Source of the DNA: Frigidibacter mobilis
Lineage (GTDB): Bacteria; Pseudomonadota; Alphaproteobacteria; Rhodobacterales; Rhodobacteraceae
DNA: 64,000 bases
Assembly (NCBI RefSeq): GCF_001620265.1
Contig: NZ_CP012661.1
Location: forward strand, 3,950,501-4,014,500
Reading direction: 5' to 3'
The translations under genes and the position numbers were made by a program. Under the pieces are notes generated by a model. It was not told the origin of the DNA and did no database searches. It saw only the letters and a program-made list of their open reading frames with translations. Shown here one piece after another: positions 8,202 to 16,475 of the stretch (positions are counted from its first letter, which is position 1; each line of letters opens with the position of its first letter).

Positions 8202-10039
8202 TCCACCGCCTTCGCCAGCGACACGGATCGGAGAATGTCGTCCGGTCGGACAGTGCCTATCAGGCGCGTGTCGGCAGGCTCGCGCAGGGCAGTGTCCAGA
8301 AAAATCATCGTCGGCGGCCCCGCCGCGCCCAGATCACGCAGCAGGGCCTGCCCCGCCTCGTCGAGTTGCGTCACATCGACCTTGAAGAGCCGCAGGCCTC
8401 CAAGCGCGGTCTGCACCTGGCGGTCGGGCAGGACGTGGCCCTCGATCCCCTTGCAGGTCACACACCAATCGGCGGTGACGTAGATCATCGCCGGATCAGC
8501 CGGGCCCTCCGACAGGGCCGCGGCCAAACCGGCCGGACTGGAAATCGGCGTAAAGGCAAGTGTGTCAGCCGCGCGCACCGGCCCTCGCGCCAACAGGGGC
8601 GCCAGCGGGCGCAGCGGATCCTGCCCACCAAGTGCGGCGCCGATCGCCAGCAGAACGGCGGCAATCAAGGCAGCAATGCCGCCGCTGCGCAGCAGGCGCA
8701 TGAATCCGCTAGCACCCACCTCCAGCCGGTCTAGGACGCCGAGGAGCACCGCCATCCCCACCAGCAGCATTGACCACAGCGCCAGAACCAGCGGCCCGGG
8801 CAGAATGCGCGCGGCCAGCCAGATCGCGAGGCCGAGGAAGACGAAACCGAAGACCCGCCGCATAGCTTCCATCCAGGCCCCGGCCTTCGGCAGGACGCCG
8901 GCGCCGAACGTGCCCGCAACGATCAGCGGAACCCCCTGCCCCAGACCCAGCATGAACAAAGCCGCCGCGCCAAGCGCCACATCCCCCGTCTGCGCGATGT
9001 AAAGGAACGCCCCCGCCAGCGGCGCAGTCACGCAAGGCCCGACGATCAGCGCCGAGGTAAATCCAAGCGCTGCCGCCCCTGCAATCGAGCCTCGACGGCC
9101 CGCGCCCGGCAAACCCGCGGTCAAACCAGCGGGCAGGGTCAGGTCGAAGAGCCCGAAACTGGACAACGCCAGCAGAACGAACAGCACGGCAACCGAGCCC
9201 ACCGCCCAGGGTGATTGCAGCACCATTTGCAGGTTTTGCCCCGACCAGCCCGCCACCGCGCCAAGGCCCGCGAAGGCCATGGCCATGGCCAGCACATAGA
9301 CCCCGGACAGCATCGCCCCGCGGGCGGGTGTTAGCCGTTCGCCCTGACGGGCCAGCATTCCGGCAAGGATCGGCACCATCGGAAAGACGCAAGGTGTCAG
9401 CGCCAGCGCAAGCCCGAAACCAAGGAATGCGAGCAGAACCAGTCCCGTGCCCCCGCGCAGGGCCAGGCCCGCCAGCATGCCTTCACCCTTTGCCAGTTCC
9501 ATCTGCGGTACAGGGGTCGGCACCTGTTCCACCACCTGACCCGAGCCTGCTCTCCGCGCGGGATCTTCTGTTGCGAAACCGCCCGGCACTGTCCCCGCCG
9601 CCAGTTCCGGCAGGCTCAGGCGGCTGGTGACTGGCGCATAGCAGATCCCATCCTCCTGACAGCCCTGCCAGGTGATGCGCACATCACCACCGGCACGCGG
9701 CAACAGGACAGAGGCATTGTCATAATAGACTTCCACCCGGCCAAAACCTGGATCGTCCTTGATCCGGCCCGCAGATGTCTCGACCGCAAGGGCCACGCCA
9801 TCGGCGGTATGGGCGGCGATCTGATCGCGGTAAAGGTAGTAACCCTCGGCAATACGCCAGCCGATGCTTGCCCGGCCATCCTCGACCGACAGCACTTCGA
9901 TGATGAAGGCCTCCTCGGGATCAAGCGGCCGGTTTCCACCACCCGCGAAAGAGAAGGTCTGCGCCTGCGCCGGGAGCCAGAACACTAGAAGCGCCAGAAG
10001 CAGCGCGGCGCAGGCACTAAGGGAGAGATTGTGTTTCAT
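8198..10039 (-). CDS. dsbD: Thiol:disulfide interchange protein DsbD
   Basis: Transfers reducing power from cytosolic thioredoxin across the inner membrane. The three-domain layout is complete in 613 residues: signal peptide (1-26), periplasmic alpha domain with Cys127 and Cys133, and a central eight-helix domain with paired membrane cysteines in LTPCVFP and VGPCVTAP. A C-terminal thioredoxin domain carries CVTC at 526-529. First gene of a four-gene operon with 1-4 base overlaps. The CTTAA-N7-TTAAG repeat sits 22 bases upstream of the start, a place where a repressor could block transcription or an activator could act. Confidence 0.93.
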   Translation of the reverse strand: MKHNLSLSACAALLLALLVFWLPAQAQTFSFAGGGNRPLDPEEAFIIEVLSVEDGRASIGWRIAEGYYLYRDQIAAHTADGVALAVETSAGRIKDDPGFGRVEVYYDNASVLLPRAGGDVRITWQGCQEDGICYAPVTSRLSLPELAAGTVPGGFATEDPARRAGSGQVVEQVPTPVPQMELAKGEGMLAGLALRGGTGLVLLAFLGFGLALALTPCVFPMVPILAGMLARQGERLTPARGAMLSGVYVLAMAMAFAGLGAVAGWSGQNLQMVLQSPWAVGSVAVLFVLLALSSFGLFDLTLPAGLTAGLPGAGRRGSIAGAAALGFTSALIVGPCVTAPLAGAFLYIAQTGDVALGAAALFMLGLGQGVPLIVAGTFGAGVLPKAGAWMEAMRRVFGFVFLGLAIWLAARILPGPLVLALWSMLLVGMAVLLGVLDRLEVGASGFMRLLRSGGIAALIAAVLLAIGAALGGQDPLRPLAPLLARGPVRAADTLAFTPISSPAGLAAALSEGPADPAMIYVTADWCVTCKGIEGHVLPDRQVQTALGGLRLFKVDVTQLDEAGQALLRDLGAAGPPTMIFLDTALREPADTRLIGTVRPDDILRSVSLAKAVE

Positions 10040-10060
10040 GGGGGCTGACTTGGAAAATCC

Positions 10061-10080
10061 GGCTTAACCGGGCCTTAAGC
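10061..10080. promoter_or_regulatory. Inverted repeat upstream of dsbD operon (operator 2)
   Basis: GGCTTAA then CTTAAGC with a CTTAA-N7-TTAAG core at 10063-10079, 22 bases before the dsbD ATG. It shares core and spacing with the sites before the ccoN operon and the second dsbA-like gene. Confidence 0.6.
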
Positions 10081-10148
10081 GATGCCCCCTGTGACCGGAC
10101 ACGAATGCGAGAGCATCGCGCATCTGCGGTGTATATGTCGGGTCCAGT

Positions 10149-10781
10149 TCAACTCAGATCCTTGCGCGCCTGTGCGACCAGATCCCTCAGTTCAGACCCG
10201 GATCTCTTGCCGAACAACGCATCGTTGCCGGCAATGAAGGTAGGCGTCCCCCTCAGCCCCATATGGTCACCGAGGGCCATGGATTGCGCAATGTGATCCT
10301 CGACATCGGCGGCCCCCATATCGCTTTGCAGCTTTGCCAGATCCAGCCCGACCTCCTGCGCGACCTGCATCGCCGAAGCCTCTTCGGCCCGGCCCCGGAT
10401 CGCCATCAACCCGCTGTGGAACTGCCAGTATTTCCCCTGTTTCAAGGATGCCAACGAGGCGCGGGCGCAGAATTCGGAGCCTTCGCCGAAAACAGGCCAT
10501 TCCCGCAGCACCACCCGCAGATGCGGATCATCCCCGATCAGCTTTCTGATCACCGGAACGCTGGTCCGGCAATGCGGGCAGTTGTAGTCGAAAAACTCGG
10601 TCAGGGTGACATCGCCCTTCGGATTGCCCAGCACGGGCGAGAAGGGCTGCCGCTCTATCGCGTCGCGCAACTCGGGTGGCATAAGATTGTCTTGTGCCCG
10701 TGCCATGGGCACGCCAATGGACAGGGCGACGCCCGAGATCAGTCCGAGCGTGATGAATTCGCGTCGTTGCAGTCTACACAT
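10149..10781 (-). CDS. Second DsbA-family thiol oxidoreductase, Tat-type signal
   Basis: 210-residue DsbA-fold protein with CPHC at 68-71, the classic DsbA active site, and a GTPTFIAG cis-proline loop. The N-terminus carries QRREFITLG, a twin-arginine-like motif, followed by a hydrophobic stretch and ARAQ. Same length and active-site position as the CPFC paralogue at 6014-6646, so the two probably arose by duplication. It stands alone between the dsbD operon and the permease gene and has its own CTTAA-N7-TTAAG site 53 bases upstream. Confidence 0.87.
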   Translation of the reverse strand: MCRLQRREFITLGLISGVALSIGVPMARAQDNLMPPELRDAIERQPFSPVLGNPKGDVTLTEFFDYNCPHCRTSVPVIRKLIGDDPHLRVVLREWPVFGEGSEFCARASLASLKQGKYWQFHSGLMAIRGRAEEASAMQVAQEVGLDLAKLQSDMGAADVEDHIAQSMALGDHMGLRGTPTFIAGNDALFGKRSGSELRDLVAQARKDLS

Positions 10782-10833
10782 GGTGTGATCTCCGGCTATG
10801 GGAAGGGTTTGATCCCGCCCTTGGCCCTTTCGC

Positions 10834-10850
10834 CTTAACCCGGCCTTAAG
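10834..10850. promoter_or_regulatory. Inverted repeat upstream of dsbA-like gene (operator 3)
   Basis: CTTAA at 10834-10838 and TTAAG at 10846-10850 are separated by 7 bases. The site lies between the permease stop (10860) and the dsbA-like start (10781) and is the third copy of the shared element. Confidence 0.58.
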
Positions 10851-10859
10851 CGCATCGGG

Positions 10860-12248
10860 TCACAGCGCGCCCAGCAGTTTCCACCACAGAAAATCCAGTG
10901 GCAGCAGCACAAGGAAGGTGATCAGCGCCAGCGGCAGGGTGATCCGCAGCAGATGGCCCAGCTTTTCGCCCGACATCTGCATGGCAACGACCAGAGGGCC
11001 GACCTGATAGGGGAAGATCACGGTTGAGAACCCGATCACCTGCGTCATCAGAACGGTGTTCAAGCTGAACCCGGTCTGCTCGGCCAGATCGCCGGCCATC
11101 GGCGTTAGCACGGCCGGAACCCCCGGCACGGTGGTGAACAACCCCGTCACCGCCGACATCAGCGACAGCGAGGCGAAGTTCGTCGCATCCGCCCCCGGCT
11201 CCAGCGGCAGCACCGCGATCAACGCCTGCCCCAGCATCGCCCCCAGCCCGGAAGCATTGACCAGCGCCCCGAGCGCCAGCGCCCCGGCGACAAAAAGCAG
11301 CATCCCGAAATCGACCGAGGCCTTGAAGGCCGGCGGCGTAACGATGCCGATCCCGGGCAACAGCAGCAGCACCGCCGCGACCAGCCCGATCCAGGCCGAG
11401 TTCACCCCATGCAGGCTGTCGGTCATCCACAGCGCCAGCGTCGCCAGCAGGATCACCGCCACCCGGATCCGCGCGGCAGGGCTGACGGGCTTGTCGCCTT
11501 TGGCGGACTCGCGCGCGGGAAGGGCGGGGCCGGGCGTATCCGGGAACATCCACAGGACCAGAGCCACGACCGCCACCGCCTTCAGCACTCCCAGCACCGG
11601 AAAATGCAGCAGCAGATAGTCCATATATCCGAAATGCGCGCCATGGATGGTCTCGGCCGCGCCGGACAGCACCATGTTGGGGATGTTCGAGGGCAGGATG
11701 GTGAAGCCGGGCATATTGGTGCCGATGGCCAGCGCCGATGCGATGCCGATCCGACCCTTTGATCCCGGGCCAAAGCCCATTTGATCGGCCAGTGCCATGC
11801 CGACCGGCACCATGACCACCGCGCGCCCGACCGAGGACGGCATCAGAAAGCTCAGCAGAATGGAGACTGCCATCAGCCCCGCGATCAGTCGAGGATAGCT
11901 GCCGGTCAACAGAGGCGCGAGGCCCCGCGCCAGCATCGCACCCAGCCCCGAGATCGAGATCGCCGCACCGATCACAAAGCCCGACACGATCAGCCAGACC
12001 GCCGTCGACTGGAACCCCGCAAAGACCAGATCCGGGGGGGCCAGACCAAAGACCAGCAGCACCGCGAAAAAGATCAGGCTGGCCAGATAACCGGGCACAA
12101 GGCTCGTGCCCCAAAGCACCAGCGTCACCAGAACGATACCGAGAATGCATGCCTGATCCGGCATCAGCAACGGCGGCGGCAGGATCGCCATCACCAGTGC
12201 CAGCAGGGCAACGACTCCTGCAAGTATGTGTTTGACGGAGAAAGTCAT
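10860..12248 (-). CDS. SLC13/DASS-type anion permease
   Basis: 462-residue integral membrane protein with about 11-12 helices and two pseudo-symmetric halves, as in the divalent anion:Na+ symporter family. The first half contains a LMPSSVGRAVVMVP stretch and the second FTTVPGVPAVLTPMA, resembling the paired SNT-like anion and sodium loops. Substrate could be sulfate, a dicarboxylate or another anion; the motifs do not settle this. It is divergent from the AraC-type gene at 12324 with 75 bases between starts, so that regulator probably controls it. Confidence 0.75.
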   Translation of the reverse strand: MTFSVKHILAGVVALLALVMAILPPPLLMPDQACILGIVLVTLVLWGTSLVPGYLASLIFFAVLLVFGLAPPDLVFAGFQSTAVWLIVSGFVIGAAISISGLGAMLARGLAPLLTGSYPRLIAGLMAVSILLSFLMPSSVGRAVVMVPVGMALADQMGFGPGSKGRIGIASALAIGTNMPGFTILPSNIPNMVLSGAAETIHGAHFGYMDYLLLHFPVLGVLKAVAVVALVLWMFPDTPGPALPARESAKGDKPVSPAARIRVAVILLATLALWMTDSLHGVNSAWIGLVAAVLLLLPGIGIVTPPAFKASVDFGMLLFVAGALALGALVNASGLGAMLGQALIAVLPLEPGADATNFASLSLMSAVTGLFTTVPGVPAVLTPMAGDLAEQTGFSLNTVLMTQVIGFSTVIFPYQVGPLVVAMQMSGEKLGHLLRITLPLALITFLVLLPLDFLWWKLLGAL

Positions 12249-12323
12249 CTGACCAAACCGAAGGGGCTGATTGGTATCAGCTCTGATCTAGCCTTGACTG
12301 CACCCTTGTGCCAGACTGCGATC

Positions 12324-13139
12324 ATGACAACAGATGTCGCCAAACCGCCAGATTTCGACCCCTCAGATATCGCCTTCACGATAGATCCGGCGCGCCCCAT
12401 CCTGACCCATGGCAGGGTGATCGAAACCGGACGCGCGGTCCGCCCGCACAGTCATCCGCGCGGTCAGCTTCTGTGGGCTATGCGCGGTGTGCTCCGGGTG
12501 GTCAGCAATTCCTGTATCTGGCTGGTTCCGCCCAGCCATGCCGTCTGGATCCCCGGCGGCATGAAGCATCAGGTCACCATCGAGGCAGAGGCGGAACTGC
12601 TGAACATCTATGTCGACCCTTCGGTCACGGTGCGCACGCCGACACGGCCGATGCCTTGCTGCGCGGTGCTTTTGCTGACTCCGCTGGCGCGCGAGTTAAT
12701 CCGCAGGCTTGGCGACAGCGATACGTCCGCCCCCTTCGATGAACGGCTGCTCAGGTTCTGCGCCGTGCTGCTCGATGAGGTGGAGGGCCTCACTGAGGCA
12801 CCGCTCAACCTGCCCGGCGGCCAGGATGAGCGGCTGGTCCGCGTCACACGCCATCTGATCTGCCATCCGGAAGACCCGAGCCAGCTTCCCGAACTGGGTC
12901 AGATCGCAGGCGCAAGCCCCCGTACGCTGGAGCGGCTCTTCCGCTCGGAAACCGGGCTCAGCTTCCGGCAATGGCGGTCAAAACTGCGTCTGCTCAGTGC
13001 GATCGAGGCGCTGAACCGCGGCGAAAGCAGCACCACCATCGCCTTTTCGATGGGTTACAGCAGCCCGAGCGCCTTCATCGCCGCCTTCCGCGAAGCCTTT
13101 GGAACGACACCACAGCGGTTTCTGAACAACGGCTCGTAA
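12324..13139 (+). CDS. AraC-family transcriptional regulator with cupin N-terminus
   Basis: 271-residue regulator: an AraC_binding cupin-like domain (about 20-110, PHSHPRGQLLWAMRG and a conserved P-H patch) followed by two helix-turn-helix motifs (about 165-265, including LERLFRSETG and FSMGYSSPSAFIAAFRE). The ATG at 12324 is preferred to far upstream starts because the preceding codons overlap the divergent permease. Cupin-AraC proteins of this shape often regulate a neighbouring transporter, so the SLC13-type gene is the probable target. Confidence 0.88.
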   Translation: MTTDVAKPPDFDPSDIAFTIDPARPILTHGRVIETGRAVRPHSHPRGQLLWAMRGVLRVVSNSCIWLVPPSHAVWIPGGMKHQVTIEAEAELLNIYVDPSVTVRTPTRPMPCCAVLLLTPLARELIRRLGDSDTSAPFDERLLRFCAVLLDEVEGLTEAPLNLPGGQDERLVRVTRHLICHPEDPSQLPELGQIAGASPRTLERLFRSETGLSFRQWRSKLRLLSAIEALNRGESSTTIAFSMGYSSPSAFIAAFREAFGTTPQRFLNNGS

Positions 13140-13143
13140 ATCC

Positions 13144-13181
13144 GGTTACGACGAGGCGATTGCTTTCACCCCGCCGTAACC
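13144..13181. terminator. Hairpin between convergent araC-type and trmO genes
   Basis: GGTTACG (13144-13150) pairs with CGTAACC (13175-13181); the stem extends inward with a few mismatches around a GC core. It lies directly after the regulator stop and before the convergent trmO stop, so it could terminate transcription from both sides. No long T run is visible. Confidence 0.5.
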
Positions 13182-13221
13182 ACCCCGCCGGCCTTCGGGA
13201 CGCTGAAGGCCAGCGGGAGTT

Positions 13222-13632
13222 CTATGCCTTTGGCGACCTGCCGCCACAGGAAACCGGCTTGATATCCAGTAGAGCCGTGCCATCGAGGCAATCGAGGGGA
13301 CCGACGACAAGATTATGCCCCTCTACCGCGATCAGTGGCACCCGCGACAGCGCCACCGGATTGGGGCGATGCGGGGAGCGCATGGCAAAAACCCCGCGCT
13401 CGACCCCATCATGCGGGCTGACCGAACGCAGCACATCGCGCGCTGCGCGGTCAAACCAATAGAGAAGATCAAGCTCAGATGCCGCCAGCGCATGAAGCCC
13501 TTCGGCATATTCCGGCAGGATGTCCAGACGCGCCTCCTCCCTGCCCCGTCCCGGGCCACTGGGGCAATCCGCCAGCGTCTTCCATGGGGTGCGGATTTGG
13601 CCGATGGGCCGCAAAAGGATGGGCGCGGTCAT
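13222..13632 (-). CDS. trmO: TrmO-like tRNA (t6A37) N6-methyltransferase
   Basis: 136-residue protein of the TrmO/YaeB family, which uses SAM to methylate N6-threonylcarbamoyladenosine at position 37 of certain tRNAs. The conserved block reads RSPHRPNPVALS and the second motif is DCLDGTALLDIKP. The C-terminus ends soon after that motif, shorter than E. coli TrmO (about 235 residues), as in many short alphaproteobacterial homologues. The stop overlaps nothing; the start overlaps the next gene's stop by 4 bases. Confidence 0.85.
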   Translation of the reverse strand: MTAPILLRPIGQIRTPWKTLADCPSGPGRGREEARLDILPEYAEGLHALAASELDLLYWFDRAARDVLRSVSPHDGVERGVFAMRSPHRPNPVALSRVPLIAVEGHNLVVGPLDCLDGTALLDIKPVSCGGRSPKA

Positions 13633-13985
13633 GGCTTTGCAGCCTTGCCGCGCAACAGCGACTGTGCGGTATAGACGAGGATCGCGGCCCCGACCGCCCC
13701 CGCCGCAGCCACCAGCAGCAGCACGATCACATCAATCGGACCGCCGATGTCGCGAAAGCCAGAACTGGTCACCGTCTGCACGAACAGCACTGCTGCGATG
13801 GCACCGAACGGCATGGCGACCTGCGCCCAGAGGAATTTGCGCCAGGACACTGCCCGATCCCGGATCAGGACGTAGAGATAGGCCGCGGTCACCAAAACGG
13901 CGGCGGCCACCATCACCCAGAACAGGCCGCGCCCGAAGATTTCCTCGAACACCGCGATCATCGTCGTAAATGTCAGCTCCTGCAT
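13629..13985 (-). CDS. Small three-helix membrane protein, DUF5368-like
   Basis: 118-residue membrane protein with three predicted helices (about 18-40, 52-75, 82-108) and a basic C-terminus. The motif IAVFEEIFG followed by YVLIRDR resembles a family found in Rhodobacterales (DUF5368; recalled, not searched). It sits immediately downstream of the SQR gene (14-base gap) and overlaps trmO by 4 bases, so it may be co-transcribed with SQR and could assist a membrane step in sulfide oxidation. Function unknown. Confidence 0.7.
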   Translation of the reverse strand: MQELTFTTMIAVFEEIFGRGLFWVMVAAAVLVTAAYLYVLIRDRAVSWRKFLWAQVAMPFGAIAAVLFVQTVTSSGFRDIGGPIDVIVLLLVAAAGAVGAAILVYTAQSLLRGKAAKP

Positions 13986-13998
13986 GATCCCCTCCCCC

Positions 13999-15336
13999 TC
14001 AGGCCTTGCCGCGCAGCATCGCGTTATAGGTGGCCTTCAGCGCCACCTCCTTCATCAGCCAGCTGATCCACAGTTCCTCCAATGGCGCGATCAGACCGGG
14101 GAAGGATGGCACAAGGTTGTTGTGGTAGTCGAATTCCACCAGCATCGCACGGCCGACACGGGTAATCATCGGGCAAGAGGTGTAACCGTCGTAGACTGCC
14201 GTGCCCTCCCGGCCCTGAATGGCGGCGATCAGGTGATCCTCGACCACTGGCACCTGCCATTTCACGCTCGCCGCCGTCTTGCCCTTCGGCACCCCCGCCA
14301 CATCGCCAAGCGCGAAGATCTCGGGATAGCGCAGGTGGCGCAGGGTCTTCATGTCGCATTCGACCCAGCCCTGGTCGGTCCATTTATCCGCCCAGGACAG
14401 GCCCGATTGCCGGATCACCTCGGGCGCGCGCTGTGGCGGGATTACGTGCAGATAGTCATAGGGCATCTCGCTGGTGGATTTCACCACGGCGCCCGTCGCC
14501 GGATCGGTGGTCATTGTGGCGAATGTTGCCCGCTTCGCCCCGGCGTCGATGGCTGTCAGGGTCTGGCCGTAATGCGGGGTGATCTTGCGCTCACCAAACA
14601 GCATCCGCACCTTTTCCGAGACGATCGGCACCGAGAAAAGCATCTGCTGTGGACAGGCGTAATGGATCTCGTATTTGCCCTTGGCATCACCACGGCTGGC
14701 GATGTCGTCGATCAGGAACGTATGTTTCAGCGGCGCGCCGGCGCATTTCATCTCGGTCGCAGGGCGGGTGAAGAGACCAATGCCACCTTCCTCGGTGAAC
14801 TTCTGCGCGGCCTGCCATGTCTTCGCGGCGTGCTCCGGCCCGGCATAAAGCGCGCCGATGCCGTTCTGCCCGACCATATCCAGCGCAAAGCCCTCGATGG
14901 CACCATGGTCCAGCACGAGGCCGGGCGCGACCACCAGGAAATCATAGTCCAGCCGCTGGCCGCTTTCGGTCGAGACGGTCTTTGCCAGCGGGTCAATGGC
15001 GGCGACCTTCTCTGCAATCAGCGTCACGCCTTGCGGCAGCCAGTCGGTGGTCTGGCTGACAACATAATCCGCCGGTTTCAGCCCCGCCGCGACCAGAGAC
15101 AGCCCCGGCTGATAGAGATGTTCGCGGCGTGGATCGACCAGAGTGATTGCCGCACCGTCCAGCCGCTCGACCAGACGATTGGCAAGCGTCGCACCACCCG
15201 CCCCCGCGCCGATGATCACGATCCGCGCCTTGGTCGTCAGCTTCGCCGCCTGCGCCTCGCCACAAAGGCCAAACGCCAGCGCCCCAACCGCGCCCAGCCC
15301 CAACAGGCCACGCCGCGTGCTTCGAAATTCCGTCAT
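13999..15336 (-). CDS. sqr: Tat-exported sulfide:quinone oxidoreductase (SQOR-type)
   Basis: 445-residue flavoprotein that should oxidise sulfide to sulfane sulfur and reduce quinone. An N-terminal Tat motif STRRGLLGLG (6-15) and hydrophobic segment precede the FAD-binding GAGAGG (43-48). Cysteines fall at 198 in KCAGAP and at 388 in YDGYTSCPM, both in the contexts of the redox cysteines of mitochondrial-type SQOR; Cys228 lies in a HYACPQQ motif. The ATG at 15336 is chosen because it places the Tat signal at the N-terminus; longer starts do not. Most SQRs are cytosol- or membrane-associated without a Tat signal, so periplasmic location is notable. FCSD-like flavocytochrome c was considered, but no cytochrome partner gene is adjacent. 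Confidence 0.85.
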   Translation of the reverse strand: MTEFRSTRRGLLGLGAVGALAFGLCGEAQAAKLTTKARIVIIGAGAGGATLANRLVERLDGAAITLVDPRREHLYQPGLSLVAAGLKPADYVVSQTTDWLPQGVTLIAEKVAAIDPLAKTVSTESGQRLDYDFLVVAPGLVLDHGAIEGFALDMVGQNGIGALYAGPEHAAKTWQAAQKFTEEGGIGLFTRPATEMKCAGAPLKHTFLIDDIASRGDAKGKYEIHYACPQQMLFSVPIVSEKVRMLFGERKITPHYGQTLTAIDAGAKRATFATMTTDPATGAVVKSTSEMPYDYLHVIPPQRAPEVIRQSGLSWADKWTDQGWVECDMKTLRHLRYPEIFALGDVAGVPKGKTAASVKWQVPVVEDHLIAAIQGREGTAVYDGYTSCPMITRVGRAMLVEFDYHNNLVPSFPGLIAPLEELWISWLMKEVALKATYNAMLRGKA

Positions 15337-15400
15337 CGTGAAATCTCCCCTCCCTGCAAACACGACGGGGCGCAGGACGACCCCCACCCCGCCGCCTCCC

Positions 15401-15849
15401 TCACGCAGCCTCGCGCGTGATGATCTCGGCCTGGCCTTCCAGCAGTTTATGGACCGGGCATTTGTCAGCCATGGCGACCAGAAGCGCGCGCTCATGAGCG
15501 GTCAGATCGCCGGTCAGGGTGACCACCCGCTCGAAGGCATGGGGCTTTTCTGCCGTAGGGGCCGGATCCGCCCCCATGCTCATCGCCGGTGCGCGCAGGT
15601 GGCGCACCTCGACCGACACATCGTCGAGCGTGATTTTCTTGCGACCCGCGACCATGCGGATCGTCATCGTGGTGCAGGCGGCAAGGCCGGCCATCACCAG
15701 TTCGAACGGATCGGGGCCGGTGTCCTGCCCGCCATAGGTTCCCGGCTCATCCGCGCCAAGAATGTGGTGGCCCACATTGATATATTGCCCAAAGGGCCAA
15801 AGCCGCTTTCACGGGCCTTCACGACATTGCGTTGCGGAGCATTACTCAT
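15401..15849 (-). pseudogene. OsmC-family protein with one-base frameshift near the N-terminus
   Basis: OsmC-like protein. The main frame shows LAACTTMTIR with the first cysteine and MADKCPVHKLL with the second, the conserved pair. The ATG at 15849 has an AGGAA ribosome site and begins MSNAPQRN, which is typical for the family. That frame leaves the main frame around 15785-15788, where one base appears missing; restoring it joins the segments as GPLGQYINVGHH. Probably a sequencing deletion. It lies between sqr and dsrE in a sulfur-handling cluster. Confidence 0.75.
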
Positions 15850-15879
15850 GGGATCTGTTCCTTGTCGGGGGAAATGCGT

Positions 15880-16251
15880 TCAGGTGATCTGCAGCGAGCC
15901 TTTGGCAGCCATCATCAGGTCGATCACCTCGGGCGCGGTGACGATCTCGTAGCCGGGCACCATCTGCTCAGTGCTGAACCCGTTATGGATCATGCAGGAT
16001 TTGCAGATGCCGATCCGGCCACCGCCCGCGATGAATTTCGCCAGCAGATCCGGGACCGGCTCGAAGGGCTTGCCCACGTCGATCCCCGCAGTCGCATCGG
16101 GCTGGCCGAGTTGAACCGCTTCGACCATCAAGAGCACCATCGCACTGTGCCCCTTTTGCAGCGCGTTCAGCGCCATGGTGAAGGCCACGGTGACCTTGGC
16201 CGGGTTGGCGCGGCCATCGAACAGGGTTGCGACGAAATCAGCGGATGGCAT
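15880..16251 (-). CDS. DsrE-family sulfur-carrier-like protein
   Basis: 123-residue cytosolic DsrE-fold protein. A short hydrophobic helix VAFTMALNALQKGH, the strand AMVLLM, and the cysteine pair in GICKSCMIHNGF match DsrE/DsrF-like proteins that carry persulfide sulfur on cysteine. The ATG at 16251 is selected because it follows AGGAGA and gives the standard length; upstream codons have no similarity to the fold. It is divergent from the Crp/Fnr gene with a palindromic site between them. Confidence 0.83.
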   Translation of the reverse strand: MPSADFVATLFDGRANPAKVTVAFTMALNALQKGHSAMVLLMVEAVQLGQPDATAGIDVGKPFEPVPDLLAKFIAGGGRIGICKSCMIHNGFSTEQMVPGYEIVTAPEVIDLMMAAKGSLQIT

Positions 16252-16372
16252 GGGTCTCTCCTGCGATCTGGGACAGAGTTGGGTCCGGGGCCGGGCAAAA
16301 TCGCGCCGACCGGGTGCCGTTCTTTTTCGAATTGGAACAGGAACCCGCTGCGAGCAAGACTGCCAATCTGCC

Positions 16373-16400
16373 ATGATATGTCGCCAAAGCGACAGGTCAT
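16373..16400. promoter_or_regulatory. Palindromic Crp/Fnr-type operator TGTCG-N6-CGACA
   Basis: TGTCGC (16379-16384) and GCGACA (16389-16394) are a perfect inverted repeat with four bases between. Outer ATGA/TCAT arms at 16373 and 16397 extend the symmetry to 28 bases. The half-site TGTCG with a six-base centre matches the geometry of Crp-family sites. It lies in the intergenic space between dsrE and the Crp/Fnr gene, about 80 bases upstream of the latter, so autoregulation or control of both genes is likely. Confidence 0.68.
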
Positions 16401-16475
16401 CACCGAGCACAGCCTGATCGGGCCTGCCCATATTCCGCCATTTCTGCTAGGACCCCTTTCAACGCAGGAGAGCAG

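Noticed and set aside
13984..15420. Long plus-strand reading frame opposite sqr
   Set aside because: Antisense to a gene with clear cofactor and catalytic motifs; composition-driven.
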